The translations under genes and the position numbers were made by a program. A stretch of DNA of 64,000 nt from Gracilariopsis chorda (Eukaryota; Rhodophyta; Florideophyceae; Gracilariales; Gracilariaceae), in NCBI GenBank assembly GCA_003194525.1, contig NBIV01000022.1, forward strand, positions 62,001 through 126,000. The letters are read 5' to 3'. Each line of letters begins with the position of its first letter. Positions within the stretch are counted from its first letter, which is position 1. The notes under the pieces are model-generated. The model was not told where the DNA came from and ran no database searches. It saw nothing but the letters and a program-made list of their open reading frames with translations. Shown here one piece after another: positions 32,458 through 42,931 of the stretch.

Positions 32458-33366
32458 CTAATCACTGCAGCTGTCCTTCACCATCTGTACCAATCTTTTC
32501 TTAGTGTCAACTTCACAGTATTTGGTAGCATTCCTGACAGCTTCCAATGACATGTGAGTCTTGAACTGTTCCACGAAGCGCAACATAAAGCCTTCATCGT
32601 GTTTGGAAACCTCCCTCAATATCCAACCAACAGAAGTCTTGGCAAATCTTTCAGGTCTCTTTATCACACAGCTGCTGTTCTCCCATATTTGATCCCGATA
32701 TCTCTCATTCTTTGCATGTTTAATAAACGCTACAACACTACTGCGAGCCTTCCACACATTCTCAGCCGACTTCCATGAGGAAATGCGATGAACAACTTCA
32801 TCCCCGTGAGCTCCAATCATTTTGCAAAGGACGCGCCCGCACAGCGAATCAACTGTGGACCATGGTCGAATCAGATCTTCGGCAAAAAGCTCTTCGAAGA
32901 GAGCCAGTCGATCTAGATTTAGTGTACCAGAAGGGAGCATGACGGCATTGGCATACACAGTAGCAGCAATCTTATCCTCGCTAAATGGTGATTCGAACAT
33001 AGCACGTAATACTCGCTCGTCAAAAGCGATATCTGACGACGTGGATGTGCGATTCGAAAGCTGGTGATCTTTTGCCCACTTCTTCACAGTTCCCACCACT
33101 ACGGGTATGTGTAAACCTCGGCATGGCAATTCATTTCGTAAATATCGCTCCATCCAGTACCTTTCGGAAGGGTCCGCAGCATTTTCCAGTCTAGACTGCA
33201 GATCTTTTACTAAACGAAAGGCAGATTTGTTGGAGCGAGCAGATACGGTAAGAGGTCGTTTCGATCTCTGGGAAGAGTGATGGCCAGACAAGCATCTCCT
33301 AGCAGATATCGAACGTGTGATAGGTCTGCTGGGTGCAAATGAGGCAAATGAGGGGTGACATGACAT
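32458..33366 (-). CDS. AlkD-like DNA alkylation repair protein (HEAT-like)
   Basis: The family excises alkylated purines such as 3-methyladenine and 7-methylguanine using a superhelix of HEAT-like repeats. The 302-residue frame has an ATG start and no break. About 45 N-terminal residues are rich in Ser, Arg and Pro with almost no acids (PSRPITRSISARRCLSGHH), resembling an organelle transit peptide. The body follows the AlkD plan: ERYWMERYLRNELPCRGLHIP (helical start), then EDLIRPWSTVDSLCGRVL, then KSAENVWKARSSVVAFIKHAK with the W-x-x-R-x-x-x motif. It closes with FAKTSVGWILREVSKHDEG, matching the D/K-x-x-x-GW-LRE-S signature, and SLEAVRNATKY. The normal bacterial length is about 230-240 residues, so the leader accounts for the extra. 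Convergent with the synthetase gene. The assignment rests on motif recognition. Confidence 0.78.
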   Translation of the reverse strand: MSCHPSFASFAPSRPITRSISARRCLSGHHSSQRSKRPLTVSARSNKSAFRLVKDLQSRLENAADPSERYWMERYLRNELPCRGLHIPVVVGTVKKWAKDHQLSNRTSTSSDIAFDERVLRAMFESPFSEDKIAATVYANAVMLPSGTLNLDRLALFEELFAEDLIRPWSTVDSLCGRVLCKMIGAHGDEVVHRISSWKSAENVWKARSSVVAFIKHAKNERYRDQIWENSSCVIKRPERFAKTSVGWILREVSKHDEGFMLRFVEQFKTHMSLEAVRNATKYCEVDTKKRLVQMVKDSCSD

Positions 33367-34560
33367 GGTTCGTGAAGTGCGGGAACTAGGAGGACAGAAG
33401 ACCTGTGCGCAGGGTCGCCTCTCCCACGATCAGTGATGTGGTCTTAAGGCTATCCCGATAACCCTCTTTCCCTTGGTATGTCGAAATGAGGCTTCCGTGT
33501 GCCAGCTCCGGCCTTTCGTGCACCGCATGCAGAGGAAGAGGAGCATTAGAGTTCTATCTCATGGACACTGTATCTATGGTATCATAATGTGATTTGAGCA
33601 AAAAGATCTCTTTGCACCCATCTTACACAGCAATCAATGGCAGAAGGCCAAAGTTTCAATTCCGCAACGGTTACTGTCATACGTGTAAGACACGTGTAAG
33701 ACAAACAGCAATGACATAAGTTAGCAATGCCATTGCTATTCTGTATTTTATTGGGTAGCATGCCAAGTAACCCTCCAGCTACTTACCGCTACTTACCACG
33801 TGTAAGATTTCTGTTACAACCGAGAAGCATATAAGTAGGTTTGCTTAATGGCTCTCTAGTGTCTATCCGCCCGGATGTACTGTAGCCAAATGATTATTTT
33901 TTGAAGGTTTTGAACCTTTCATACACGCGTCAGGAACGGTGTTTTTGAATCAAAAGTACGTTTTTGATATCAAAAAAGCCGGTTTTCTGAAGCTCTGTAG
34001 TAAATTCGACATATTTTTCAAGCACATCTCTATCAAACCATCTGGTTGTCTTATGTTTCTGCTTCTCACCTAGCATAAACAACAGAAGCTTAGAATTTTT
34101 GCTATACAAAAATATGTTGCATAACTTATACAAACTACAAAAGGCAAAAAAATCCGATCAAAATAACTAAAATTAAATGTAAAGTTGATTGTTTTGACCT
34201 AATATGAGGTCAGCGGTCCGATAGACACTAGAATGCACATTCAACTCGAAGAAGAACAACACACACGAAAACAAGAATAAACTCTCGGCGCTGCCTCTCT
34301 TTGCAACGCTAACAGATACCTTTGGTAACCGTTCAGTACCGAAGGTATCTCTCCCTTCCGATCTCGATCTCAAAAAACACTTCTCACACAACATGGAGCA
34401 CGAAAAACCCAGAAACAAAACTAATTTGCACGCGAAAATGGCCAAAAACTTTTGCCATCAATTAAGCCGTCCTGGCTTGCTATAAACTACAATGTGATTT
34501 TTCTCCACTCTACCTCAACCCACAACCGTACTAAAATGATTTAATAAAGGATAAGGAAGG
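33367..34560. other. Upstream region of the AlkD-like gene, small repeats only
   Basis: No gene is seen. Short direct repeats occur: ACGTGTAAGAC twice at about 33,680-33,703, and GCTACTTACC twice at about 33,778-33,798. A hairpin lies at 34,312-34,348 (AGATACCTT-GGTA against TACC-AAGGTATCT). The 34,173-34,445 minus frame has no recognisable domain. Confidence 0.45.
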
Positions 34561-35585
34561 TTTTGTTGATTGACGGAAGGCAATGCACCAAACAAATATC
34601 TTTGCAAGTCTCCTTCAGCTCATACAATTTGAACTTGGCACAACGCCTCCCAGCGAATTAAAAAATTAACGGCGGCAGCAGCAGCAGAGCTCAGAGCAAA
34701 TTGGGTGTTTGGCTATTGCTGCATTTTGACTGCCGCTGCTGCTCACTGGCTGGCACTAAAATGAGTGACTGCATTGCCATTCGCTTAATAGTATCTGTCT
34801 GATGCGACAAATGGCTGGCTTTTTGCACTGCGTTAGTGCAGGACAATGCACAGAGCATATATACTGCACTGGCGCAGTGCAAGAAGCATCTTAGATGCTG
34901 ACGCTAACCATTATTTTGCATCCATTTCAGGCTTCGCCAATAGCGCAGTGTCGTAAGCTCTTGCTATTTTAGACACTGTTGCTGGGATGGAAACTCCACG
35001 AGGCCGAGATCGTGCGGAGGTCTCCATAAGAGTAACTCACTTAGTACTACGGGTCTGGGAAACACTAGGTGCTTCTGTGTAGAATACTAGTCGTTTGAGG
35101 GCGATCCAGGAAGTCTGAAGGGTTCCCGGACATAATATTAGCTTTCTCTGCAGGGTCCAGGGCGGCTGCCGTGTCGTACGGCATGCTGCCGGAAAGCAAA
35201 CTTCTGTGTGTGAGTAAAGGCAGATCATTTCTTTCAAACGGACGAGTGTTAAACATCAAACGGCTTGAAAACCGCTGGACACAAGACGACTGTCATAATC
35301 CAACAAAAGTGTGTCGAGTGGCTCTGTGCTGTGCAAAACTGCATCGGGTAAATATATGTCTTGCAGCATTTTATTCTAATTTCTCATGCAGCTAGGCCCC
35401 GTGGGTGCAAAGCAACAAACTGCAAGAAGTCTTTCACTTTCAACTTTTTGTTACACTGCAAACTATTCTGGAGCACCGGCACACTTTCAACTTTTTGTTA
35501 CACTGCAAACTATTCTGGAGCACCGGCAAATGTGTTTAGCGGTTTAGAAAACTAGAATTGTTGGTTCTTGTTTTTATAAATTAAA

Positions 35586-36480
35586 GTGACAAAAAGAGGG
35601 CGACCGTCGAACTCTTGTGGGGTCCAATCTAACTCTAGAGGTGCCAGAGTGAGTTCTGGAGGTGCCAAAGCACATTCTGGAGGTTCCAAAGCCAACTTCA
35701 GAGGTGCAAGAACAAATTTTGGAGGGTGGAGACCCAACTCTGGGGGTTTCAGAGCCCACTGTGGAGGGTTCAGGGTGCATTCAAGTGGCGAAAGGCAAAA
35801 TGCTGGAAGTCGTCGGGTCAACAGCGGTGAGGCACGGCCAGGGGCTGGAAGACCTCCATGATTACAGTTCCTACCGCTCCAGATGAATTAGAGGTTAATG
35901 AGAGCGGCGCGCACGTGCAAGGACCCATTGCTCCAGCCGTCGAAGAAGACGAAATTACTTTTGCACCTACGTTAGCTGCAGCGGTGGACAGTGCACACGT
36001 AACTTGGGTGGGTGGTTCCATTGCCACAGTGCTACCAACATCCTCTCCGGTACCTGGATTTATTGAGTTCATGAGAGATCTTCCGTCTCACATTTCTCCG
36101 CCTCCTATACCTCCTGCTCTCCCATCTACGCCTGCAGAACAGATGCCCGTTCCAATGGAAGTGGAAGAGGATAAGATCATCCCCTGCTCCTCACATCCGC
36201 CACAGCAGCCTGCTGTGCCGCAAGCCCAGGAGGAAGAACAGATGCCCGTTACGATGGAAGTGGAAGAGGATGAGATCACTCTCGCCCTTTTCCAGCCAGC
36301 ACAGCAGCCTGCTCTTTCACAAGCTGAACCAGAAGAAGAACAGATGCCCTTTCCGACAGATTTGGACGAGGAGGAGATCACTCTTGCTCTCACATCTGCC
36401 GCAGCATTCCGCTCTGCCGCAAGCTAAAAAACAAGAGCAGTTGCCTGTTCCCATGGACTTGTAATAGGATAAGATCACCC
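35586..36480 (+). pseudogene. Helitron H1 N-terminal region: Gly/Arg heptads and acidic repeats
   Basis: The first part encodes about ten copies of a 7-residue unit of the form x-N/H-S-G-G-A-R (21-bp DNA repeat), for example ARVSSGGAKAHSGGSK. The initiator equivalent to the ATG of the sister copies is GTG here (35,586). A one-frame change near 35,850 leads to an acidic region at 35,858-36,427. It holds three or four repeats of about 35 residues built around EEEQMPVPMEVEEDEITLAL and QQPALSQA. The inverted copy H3 reads from the heptads into the acidic part in one frame, which shows they belong to one protein. Function is unknown. Gly/Arg repeats in other proteins bind nucleic acid. Confidence 0.7.
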
Positions 36481-36817
36481 CTGTTTCCTTGCAGCAGCTT
36501 CAGGAGCAGCCACAGCACCCACAGCAACCAAAACCGACGCTTGACACGAATATCGTGCAGTTTGCCTGGCGTTCGGAAGGAGGAATATATTGCGTCTACT
36601 ATGCGTGGGATTTCGTTGCAGCTCAGGCATGAAATGATCCAGCAATCCGTGCAATCGTGCCAGAGTTTGAGACGCTTCCTATTGCAGTCAACAGCGATGC
36701 AGAAGATGCGGCGAACACTCACACACGCTCTCGTCTTGCCCGTACCGGGACTGTACATTGAAGATTGATAGCTGCAAATATTGCGGTTGTGCTTTGCTTG
36801 GCTAAGAGACGACCAGA
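36480..36817 (+). pseudogene. Helitron H1 Cys-rich linker region
   Basis: In the frame shared with the Rep domain the sequence reads LDTNIVQFAWRSEGGIYCVYYAWD, then PEFETLPIAVNSDAED. It aligns with the H3 segment at 49,070-49,423, where four or more cysteines form CxxC-type pairs (CGRCSKHVHTLSSC and CKYC). The H1 version has lost much of the Cys pattern. Confidence 0.5.
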
Positions 36818-39439
36818 TTGTGCTGTGGAACGAGAGGAATGTCGGAATGGGGCTTCATATTCCGCAGAAGGCATAGCAGCGAGTTGTTTCACAGTCTTAA
36901 TAGGCTAGGAGCCTTTCACAGCCATTTAATCAACTTGAATACGCTTTTCGCGACGACGAAAGCGTTCATGCACATGGCATATGTGACGGGAGGCGGTCCC
37001 TCCTTTCTCAGACTTGAAGGCAACGCAGCTATCGCTCTGCAAACGCAGAAACAGAACAACACGCGCTACAGCTTTCTGTGGGGTACCGTTCCGCCTTTCT
37101 CGGATCCATCTCTCTATGCTCGTGCCAATATGCGTGCGTTCATTCAGGACATCAACGTAAGAGACATCATTCCCAAGTTGTATGATGTGATCCAGCCGAA
37201 GCCAGACGTGGTGCGCGAACGTTACCGATCCTTGCTTAGCACGCAAGAGCAAAAACAACAACAAAATGCGGAAACTGCCGTGGATATCAGCGTGCAAGCA
37301 GCAGAACAAGGAGTAGTCGTACGTGGATAGGAAGGAATCCGAAGTGCTACAGTCAGTACTCCTCATGCAGGTGCTGGCCCTCTCCCTGGAGATGTTCCTG
37401 GTGGGGTGCCAACCATGATGAGAACGCTCATTGTTGATCTGACTGGCCTATACCGAGTGGAGTCTCAGGTACCACGCTTGGTAGAAGGAACCGTAACCGA
37501 AAAACACGCTGCAGTGACGAGTGCTGCTGCTGCTGGAGCAGGGGCGACTGCGAATGCCCCAAACAATGCGCAAGTGCGGTACCGACTTCTAAAACCGGCA
37601 TCCAAACTTGCAGAGAAGGGCACTTTCCCTCTTCTCTACCCGTACGGGGATCAGCACGAACCGTTTGACATCGGCCTGTTTCTGGATGCAAGGAACTTTA
37701 CACAGCAAAGCTCAGGTCTCAGCGTCAATGAATGGAATCTCCAAAAGCTCACCTCGGCTCAGAACGCGAAGCGACGTCTCTACTCGGACAAAATCCTCCT
37801 AAACAGTGAACCGCTGATACAGATGTGGATGCTCCACACGCACACAAACATTTAGGACATGCAACTACGTTTCCTGGAGAGAGAAAAACAGGCACGTATT
37901 GTACAAGAGCAAGAGATCCAGCAAGCACAACAGCAAACAGCTCATGTGTCACCATCACAGTTCTCACAAATGGGACGCATATTTCTGCCCGACGACTCGG
38001 TCAACTCAGCAGCATACTGGAAAAACAAGCGCATGGATTTACAGTCTATCTTAGTGTGGAGAGGACCGCCTTCTCTTTTCATTACAATCACCATGAACAT
38101 CCGGAGAGAGGACTTTCAGTGCCTTGGTATGGATACCAGCAATTGGAGCGCATTTACGGCATAGAGTAACCGCCCTCGACCGTTTGACTGACCGGATCTG
38201 ATTGCAAAGGTGTACAACCAGTACGCAAACGACTTCATGAGGGACTTGGAGAAGAACTCGGAGCACATCTATGGAATGAAGTGCCTGGGGCTTGCATCAA
38301 AGCTCGAGTTTGAAGAGCGCAATGTGCCTCATCACCACATGCTCGTGGGGCTCGAAGGAGGCGTGATTGAAGACGTTGATGTGATCGACGAGCTCATTCG
38401 TGCAGAACTTTCCCTTCCTGGCGAAGACGAAGCCTTGCGTGCTCTCATTCATTCCATGCCCAGGCACCGCCACTCCACCTATTGCCGGAATCGCGCTGGG
38501 GGGTGCAAGTTTGGATACGACAGCAACATGATTGTGCCGGAGACGTACATTTAAGAAGGCACGAATCGCGTGATTTACCGCAGAAGAAGGCAGGAAGACC
38601 TCAAGATTGTGCCGTACAACCCAACTCTGACACCGAAGTACCGCTCTCATATCAACGTAGAACGCACGCAAGGAGGGGGCGCAGTGGCTTATCTGATGAA
38701 GTACGCGTTTAGGCAGCCCAAAGCTCAGGACGTGGTGCTCAATGTGAGTGGTGCTAATGAGACAGGCACACACAACGACCAGCAAAACGAGCCGCAGGTG
38801 CAGAACTACATTCGTGCATACATGCGAGCGCGTGTGGTGGGCGCCGTCAATGCAGCTTGGAGACTTTTTGAGTTCCGACATGTTCACATCGTACCAAAAG
38901 TAGAGAGACTGGCCATTCCTTTGGAAGGAGAGCACAAATTTCTGCTGAGAGGTCCAAACCAGCTCTTTTCTGCATCACAGCCGTCTACACTGGAGAGATA
39001 CTTTGCAAGCCCCGAAGCATACGCGAACCTCGACTACCTTTCGTACTTTGAAAAAGTGCGATTGTATCGCACGCTTCCAGCCCGCGTCCATAACCAATAC
39101 GACGGTGACAGCACTCAGGTGCCTACAGACGACTGCGATCCGCCCATGTACGTGGTAGAGCGCACGGAAGACGAGCAGTGTGTCGCAAGGATCAGAGGTG
39201 TTTCACCGTCGGACATTGAGCTCTTTGCTCTGCGCTTGCTGCTCATGAATCACGGCTCGAGCTCTTATGAAAACGCAAGGACTTTCAATGAACAGCAGTA
39301 TGAAACTTATCGTGAAACTGCAATTGCAATTGGATTGCTCGCGGACGGATCCGAGTTTGATATTGCATTTCAAGAAGCAGTGCAGATCTACAGCAAGCCC
39401 TCCGAGCTACGACGTCTGGTTGTCACACTATACCAATAA
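36818..39439 (+). pseudogene. Helitron H1 Rep (HUH/Y2) domain
   Basis: The Rep endonuclease nicks single strands and joins ends during rolling-circle transposition. The N-terminal part contains NTLFATTKAFMHMAYVTGGG, and PLLYPYGDQHEPF marks the start of the Helitron-like N domain. The Rep core has PPSLFITITMN, the HUH motif NVPHHHMLVGL (His 38,329 and 38,335) and the two-tyrosine motif AVAYLMKYAFRQ (Tyr 38,690 and 38,702). The motifs are intact. In-frame stops lie at 37,328, 37,853, 38,162, 38,189, 38,552 and 39,437. By comparison with H3, those at 37,853 (TGG to TAG), 38,162 (CAG to TAG), 38,189 (CGA to TGA) and 39,437 (CAA to TAA) are C-to-T type transitions. Confidence 0.85.
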
Positions 39440-39457
39440 GGCGCAGACCCAGAAAAA

Positions 39458-41206
39458 ATGGCCGTTGAAAACTGGGAGGCGCTTTGTAGCGACATACATA
39501 CAGGAGATGAGCAGCAACGAAAGCAAGAAATGTATCGACGTGTGGTGGAGATCTCAGACCGGCTCGGTGGGCGATTGCTTCGCGATCACAGCTTCTTCTC
39601 CCAACACCTACAGCAGGATCATGCAGCATTGACTGAGGCTAATCGAGCTACAACAACTCGAGACGCGCGAGTGGTGCAAAATTCGTCAACTTTGCAGTCA
39701 AGGTACGCCACCTTAAAACCTCGCCAAAGACAAGTCATTGACACCGTCATTGCCGCATTGCAACAACTACAGGCGTTGCAGGAGCGAACAAGCACTCCTG
39801 GAAACGTTTTCTCTGTGCAAGGATCCGCAGGAACCGGAAAGACATACGTGCTCAACCTCCTTCGTGATATCGCTGAGTCGGAAGGAATGCTCGCCGAAAT
39901 GACTGCTACAACAGGCATTGCAGCTTCGTTGTACGAAGGTAGCCGCACTTTACTTAGCCTTCTCGGACTGGATGTAGCTGATAAGGACAGCACAAGCAGC
40001 ACTACAGCCACTTTGTCAAAGTACGGTCCCCGATCTCAACGTGCAGAACTGCTACGAGAAATACAGCTGCTCGTCTTGGATGAAACGTCCATGCTCTCAA
40101 GAAAGCTCTTTGAACTCATGTGAAAGATCTTCGCTGGATTGGAATGGAAAACCCGCCTGTTTTGGGGCTTGACCATCGTTCTATGCGGCGACTACTCCCA
40201 GCTGCTTCCAGTGTTGCCGCAGGTGTACATAGAGGCCGAGCCAAGTGGAAATGTGAGGCGAGTGTACACAAACATTCTCAGCGAATTGCCGTGGAAGTGT
40301 GATCTGTGGACGTTGTGCTCGGTTCAAGTGCTATATCTCACCGAACAAGTACGCCAAGCCGATGATCCGGCATTTGCGTCGCTGTTACGTTCCATTGCAC
40401 GCAACAAAATATCCAACAACGCTCCACTACCACGCATATCTACCGGTGGCATGCAAACCGCTTACCAATTTCTGTGTAAGTGGCTCACAACGCGACGCAA
40501 GGAGGATGTAGATCTCAGCATAATGCTCATTGCGTCCACAAACCATTTGGTCGACGAACACAATGCGGCAGCGCTGGATCTGTTTCCTGGTGAACGCTTC
40601 ACTCTTCCGTCAGCTACGACGGTACAACCTGACGGTGGACAGAACTCAGGCCCCGAGGTTACCAATACTTTTGTTCCAGCATTTGCATATCAGTATGTGC
40701 CTACTGGAGTACTACCTCATAACTTGGACTTGAAGATTGGGGTGCCAATTATGGTCATTCGGAACGTGCTGCATCCTGCTATGGTCAACGGAAAGCTGTC
40801 CATAGTCGTGCGTGTCGATCAGTTTACGATGCAGGTGGCTCTATTCGACGAGAACGGACAGGTGCTGGAACGACAGCTCCTGCATCGTATCAACCTCGAG
40901 TTTTCTTTCGCAGATATTCGCATGATTCGAAGGCAGTTTCCCATTCGTCTCGCGTTTGCAGCTACCGCTCACAAAGGACAGGGAAAGACGTTGGATGGCT
41001 TGGTTGTGGATGTGCGATCCAATTTCTTCTGCGCCGGTCAGTTGTATGTCGCATTGTCGCGGGTTCGAAGGAACGACCATGTGCTGCTCCTGCATGACCC
41101 GCAGCTCGCATCCGCGAATGCGCACACAATTCATCCCATGCCTGTTGGCATCGCCAACCAAGTGCTGCCTGAAGACTTTCAGTTCTGCATCCCTCCACAA
41201 CCGTAA
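39458..41206 (+). pseudogene. Helitron H1 PIF1-type helicase domain
   Basis: The helicase continues the Rep frame. Motif I (GSAGTGKTYVLNLL) lies near 39,821-39,862. Motif II (LVLDETSML) lies near 40,070-40,095. Motif III (CGDYSQLLPVLPQV) lies near 40,185-40,222. The TEQVRQ motif lies near 40,345. The C-terminal AATAHKGQGKTLDGLVVDV and QLYVALSRVRRNDHVLLL (motifs V-VI) end near 41,093. One stop (40,121-40,123) sits at a small deletion where the fragment at 43.58 kb has NALLKDL. A second short deletion downstream restores the frame. The stop at 41,204-41,206 is the natural end. Confidence 0.88.
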
Positions 41207-41403
41207 TCATATCTCTTGCATTCTTCTTTCATTGAATTGAACTACTTGCTTTTCTGCTTTTACTTTCTTCACCCATTTTCTCTTCCCACCGCTGTTTATG
41301 ACTCCTCCACCGCGGCGCGCTGCGCCGCCCACTGCCAAAGGCCGTTTCTACTTGTCTCAACACCCCCACTCTTAATGATTTGCTCATGTATGAGGGGGTG
41401 TTG

Positions 41404-41870
41404 TTGACTGACGGGAGGCGTTGCGCCACAAATTCGTCTTGCACGCCCCCGTTTGCCCATGCAAAACGCCAATTTGGCGAAACGCCTCCCTACCATTTAA
41501 AAAATTCAGCAGCAGCAGCAGCAGCAAAGCTTCCTGCTTACAGGCTGGCACTCCCATAATGACTGCAGTGCCAGCCAGTTACAGAAAGCAACGTGTCGCG
41601 CTTTCTTATCATTGGCTGGCACTGCAGTCAATTTAGGCACCTAAACATAAATTCCTACGGCTCCACATACTCTAGGCGCCGCGGCGCCCCGTTGTTCTAC
41701 GAGCGCTATTGCGAGCGTAAGCGAGCAAAGTGCTCAAAGAGCCTCCGAACGCTACTAAATACACAAAGCTACAAAAACAACGACCCGCGCAGCGCCGCCC
41801 ATTGCCGAAGGCCGTTTCCACTTGTCTCTCCATTATATACATTTACAAGCGTATGAGCATCTACATCTTG
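41404..41870 (+). mobile_element. Short non-autonomous Helitron unit N1 (about 467 bp)
   Basis: It starts with TTGACTGACGGGAGGCG, directly at the 3' hairpin of H1. It has the GGGAGGCG...CGCCTCCC stem-loop and a CAG tract, and ends in the module GCCGCCCATTGCCGAAGGCCGTTTCCACTTGTC (split: GCCGCCCATTGCC, then GAAGGCCGTTTCC). It contains no gene. Its 3' end runs straight into N2. Confidence 0.65.
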
Positions 41871-42386
41871 ATTGAACGGAGGCTTTGCACCAATAAACAT
41901 GCCCGCACGCCCTCTTCAGCGCATGCATAAACCTCTTTTGGCGCAATGCCTCCCTGCCATTCAAAAAAAAACACCAGCAGCAGCAAAGCTCAGAGCTCAT
42001 TGGCTGCTGCTGCATGTTGATTGCCGCTGCTGCTCAGTGGCTGGCACTACAGCAATGCTACCCATTCCACTGCACAGTGGTTGGCACTGCAGTCATTTTG
42101 GCAGTGCCGGCCGATTCCATTCCACTGTACTCTCCATGCACAACTGCCGTGCCCGCCAATCACAATCGTGTGTGCTCTCAATTGCTTCTCTATTCTATGT
42201 TCACTCTCGACGCCGCGGCACTCATAGGTCTGCAGGTCATCTCCGAGCATCAGCGAGCACTAGCGGCCTGCACATCCCCAAAATTCACCCCTATTCAGTG
42301 GCGTGCAGCGCCGCCCACGGCCGAAGGTCCTTTCTACTCGTCTCTCCATACTATAGATTTACAAGCGTATGAGCGCCTACATCTTG
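41871..42386 (+). mobile_element. Short non-autonomous Helitron unit N2 (516 bp)
   Basis: It begins ATTGAACGGAGGC and carries the same order of modules as N1 and N3: stem-loop, CAG tract, TGCTGCATGTTGA, GTGGTTGGCACTGCAGTC, TACTCTCCATGCA and the 3' GCAGCGCCGCCCACGGCC block. It is closely similar to N3 throughout. Confidence 0.7.
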
Positions 42387-42931
42387 ATTGAACGGAGGCG
42401 TTGCACCAATAAACATGCCCGCACGCCCTCTTCAGCGCATGCATAAACCTCTTTTGGCGCAACGCCTCCCTGCCATTCAAAAAATTCACCACCAGCAGCA
42501 GCAGCAGCATCACCACCAGCAGCAGAAAAGCTCAAAGCTTATTGGCTTCTGCTGCATGTTGACTGCCGCTGCTGCTCAGTGGCTGGCACTACAACACTGC
42601 TCCATCCCACTGCACAGTGGTTGGCACTGCAGTCACTTTAGCAGTGCCGACCAATTACAATCCACTGTACTCTCCATGCATAACTGCAGTTCTCACCAAT
42701 CACAATCGCGCGGGGGCTCAATTGCTACTCTATTCTATATACACTGTCGGTACCGCGTCCCTCATGGGTCTGCAGGTCGTTTGAGAGCATTAGCAAGCAT
42801 AAGCGGCATGCAGATCCCCCAAAGTCACCCCTACTCAGCGGCACGCAGCGCCGTCCACGGCCGAAGGCCGTTTCTACTTGTCTTAACACCCCCCACTCTT
42901 AATGATTTGCTCATGTATGAGGGGGGTGTTG
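42387..42931 (+). mobile_element. Short non-autonomous Helitron unit N3 (545 bp)
   Basis: It begins ATTGAACGGAGGCG. Unlike N2 it ends in the CACCCCCC...GGGGGGTGTT hairpin (about 42,886-42,930) also found at the end of H1. N2 and N3 share most of their sequence, so this is a true tandem pair. Confidence 0.7.

Larger units (their letters stand above)
34563..41403 (+). mobile_element. Helitron H1, near full length, coding region decayed
   Basis: A rolling-circle (Helitron) element reads 5' to 3' on the plus strand: end module with a GGAAGG/CCTCC stem-loop, CAG-rich tract, short GCACTG-x-CAGTGC hairpins near 34,825-34,885, a long leader, then an N-terminal repeat protein, Cys-rich region, HUH Rep domain and PIF1-type helicase. 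The 3' end is marked by a CAACACCCCC / GGGGGTGTTG stem-loop (41,358-41,367 with 41,394-41,403). The copy at 44.85-51.16 kb is homologous over its length but inverted. From 36,818 to 41,206 a single frame is kept, interrupted only by about seven stops, so decay is recent or mild. Exact termini need an empty-site comparison. Confidence 0.85.

Noticed and set aside
42020-42230. Open frames across the CAG-rich Helitron units
   Set aside because: They follow from CAG/CTG repeats and lack conservation between units N1, N2 and N3 at the protein level.
42470-42535. CRISPR-like or microsatellite array at the CAG tracts
   Set aside because: The repeats are simple trinucleotides without unique spacers, embedded in transposon ends of a eukaryotic genome.
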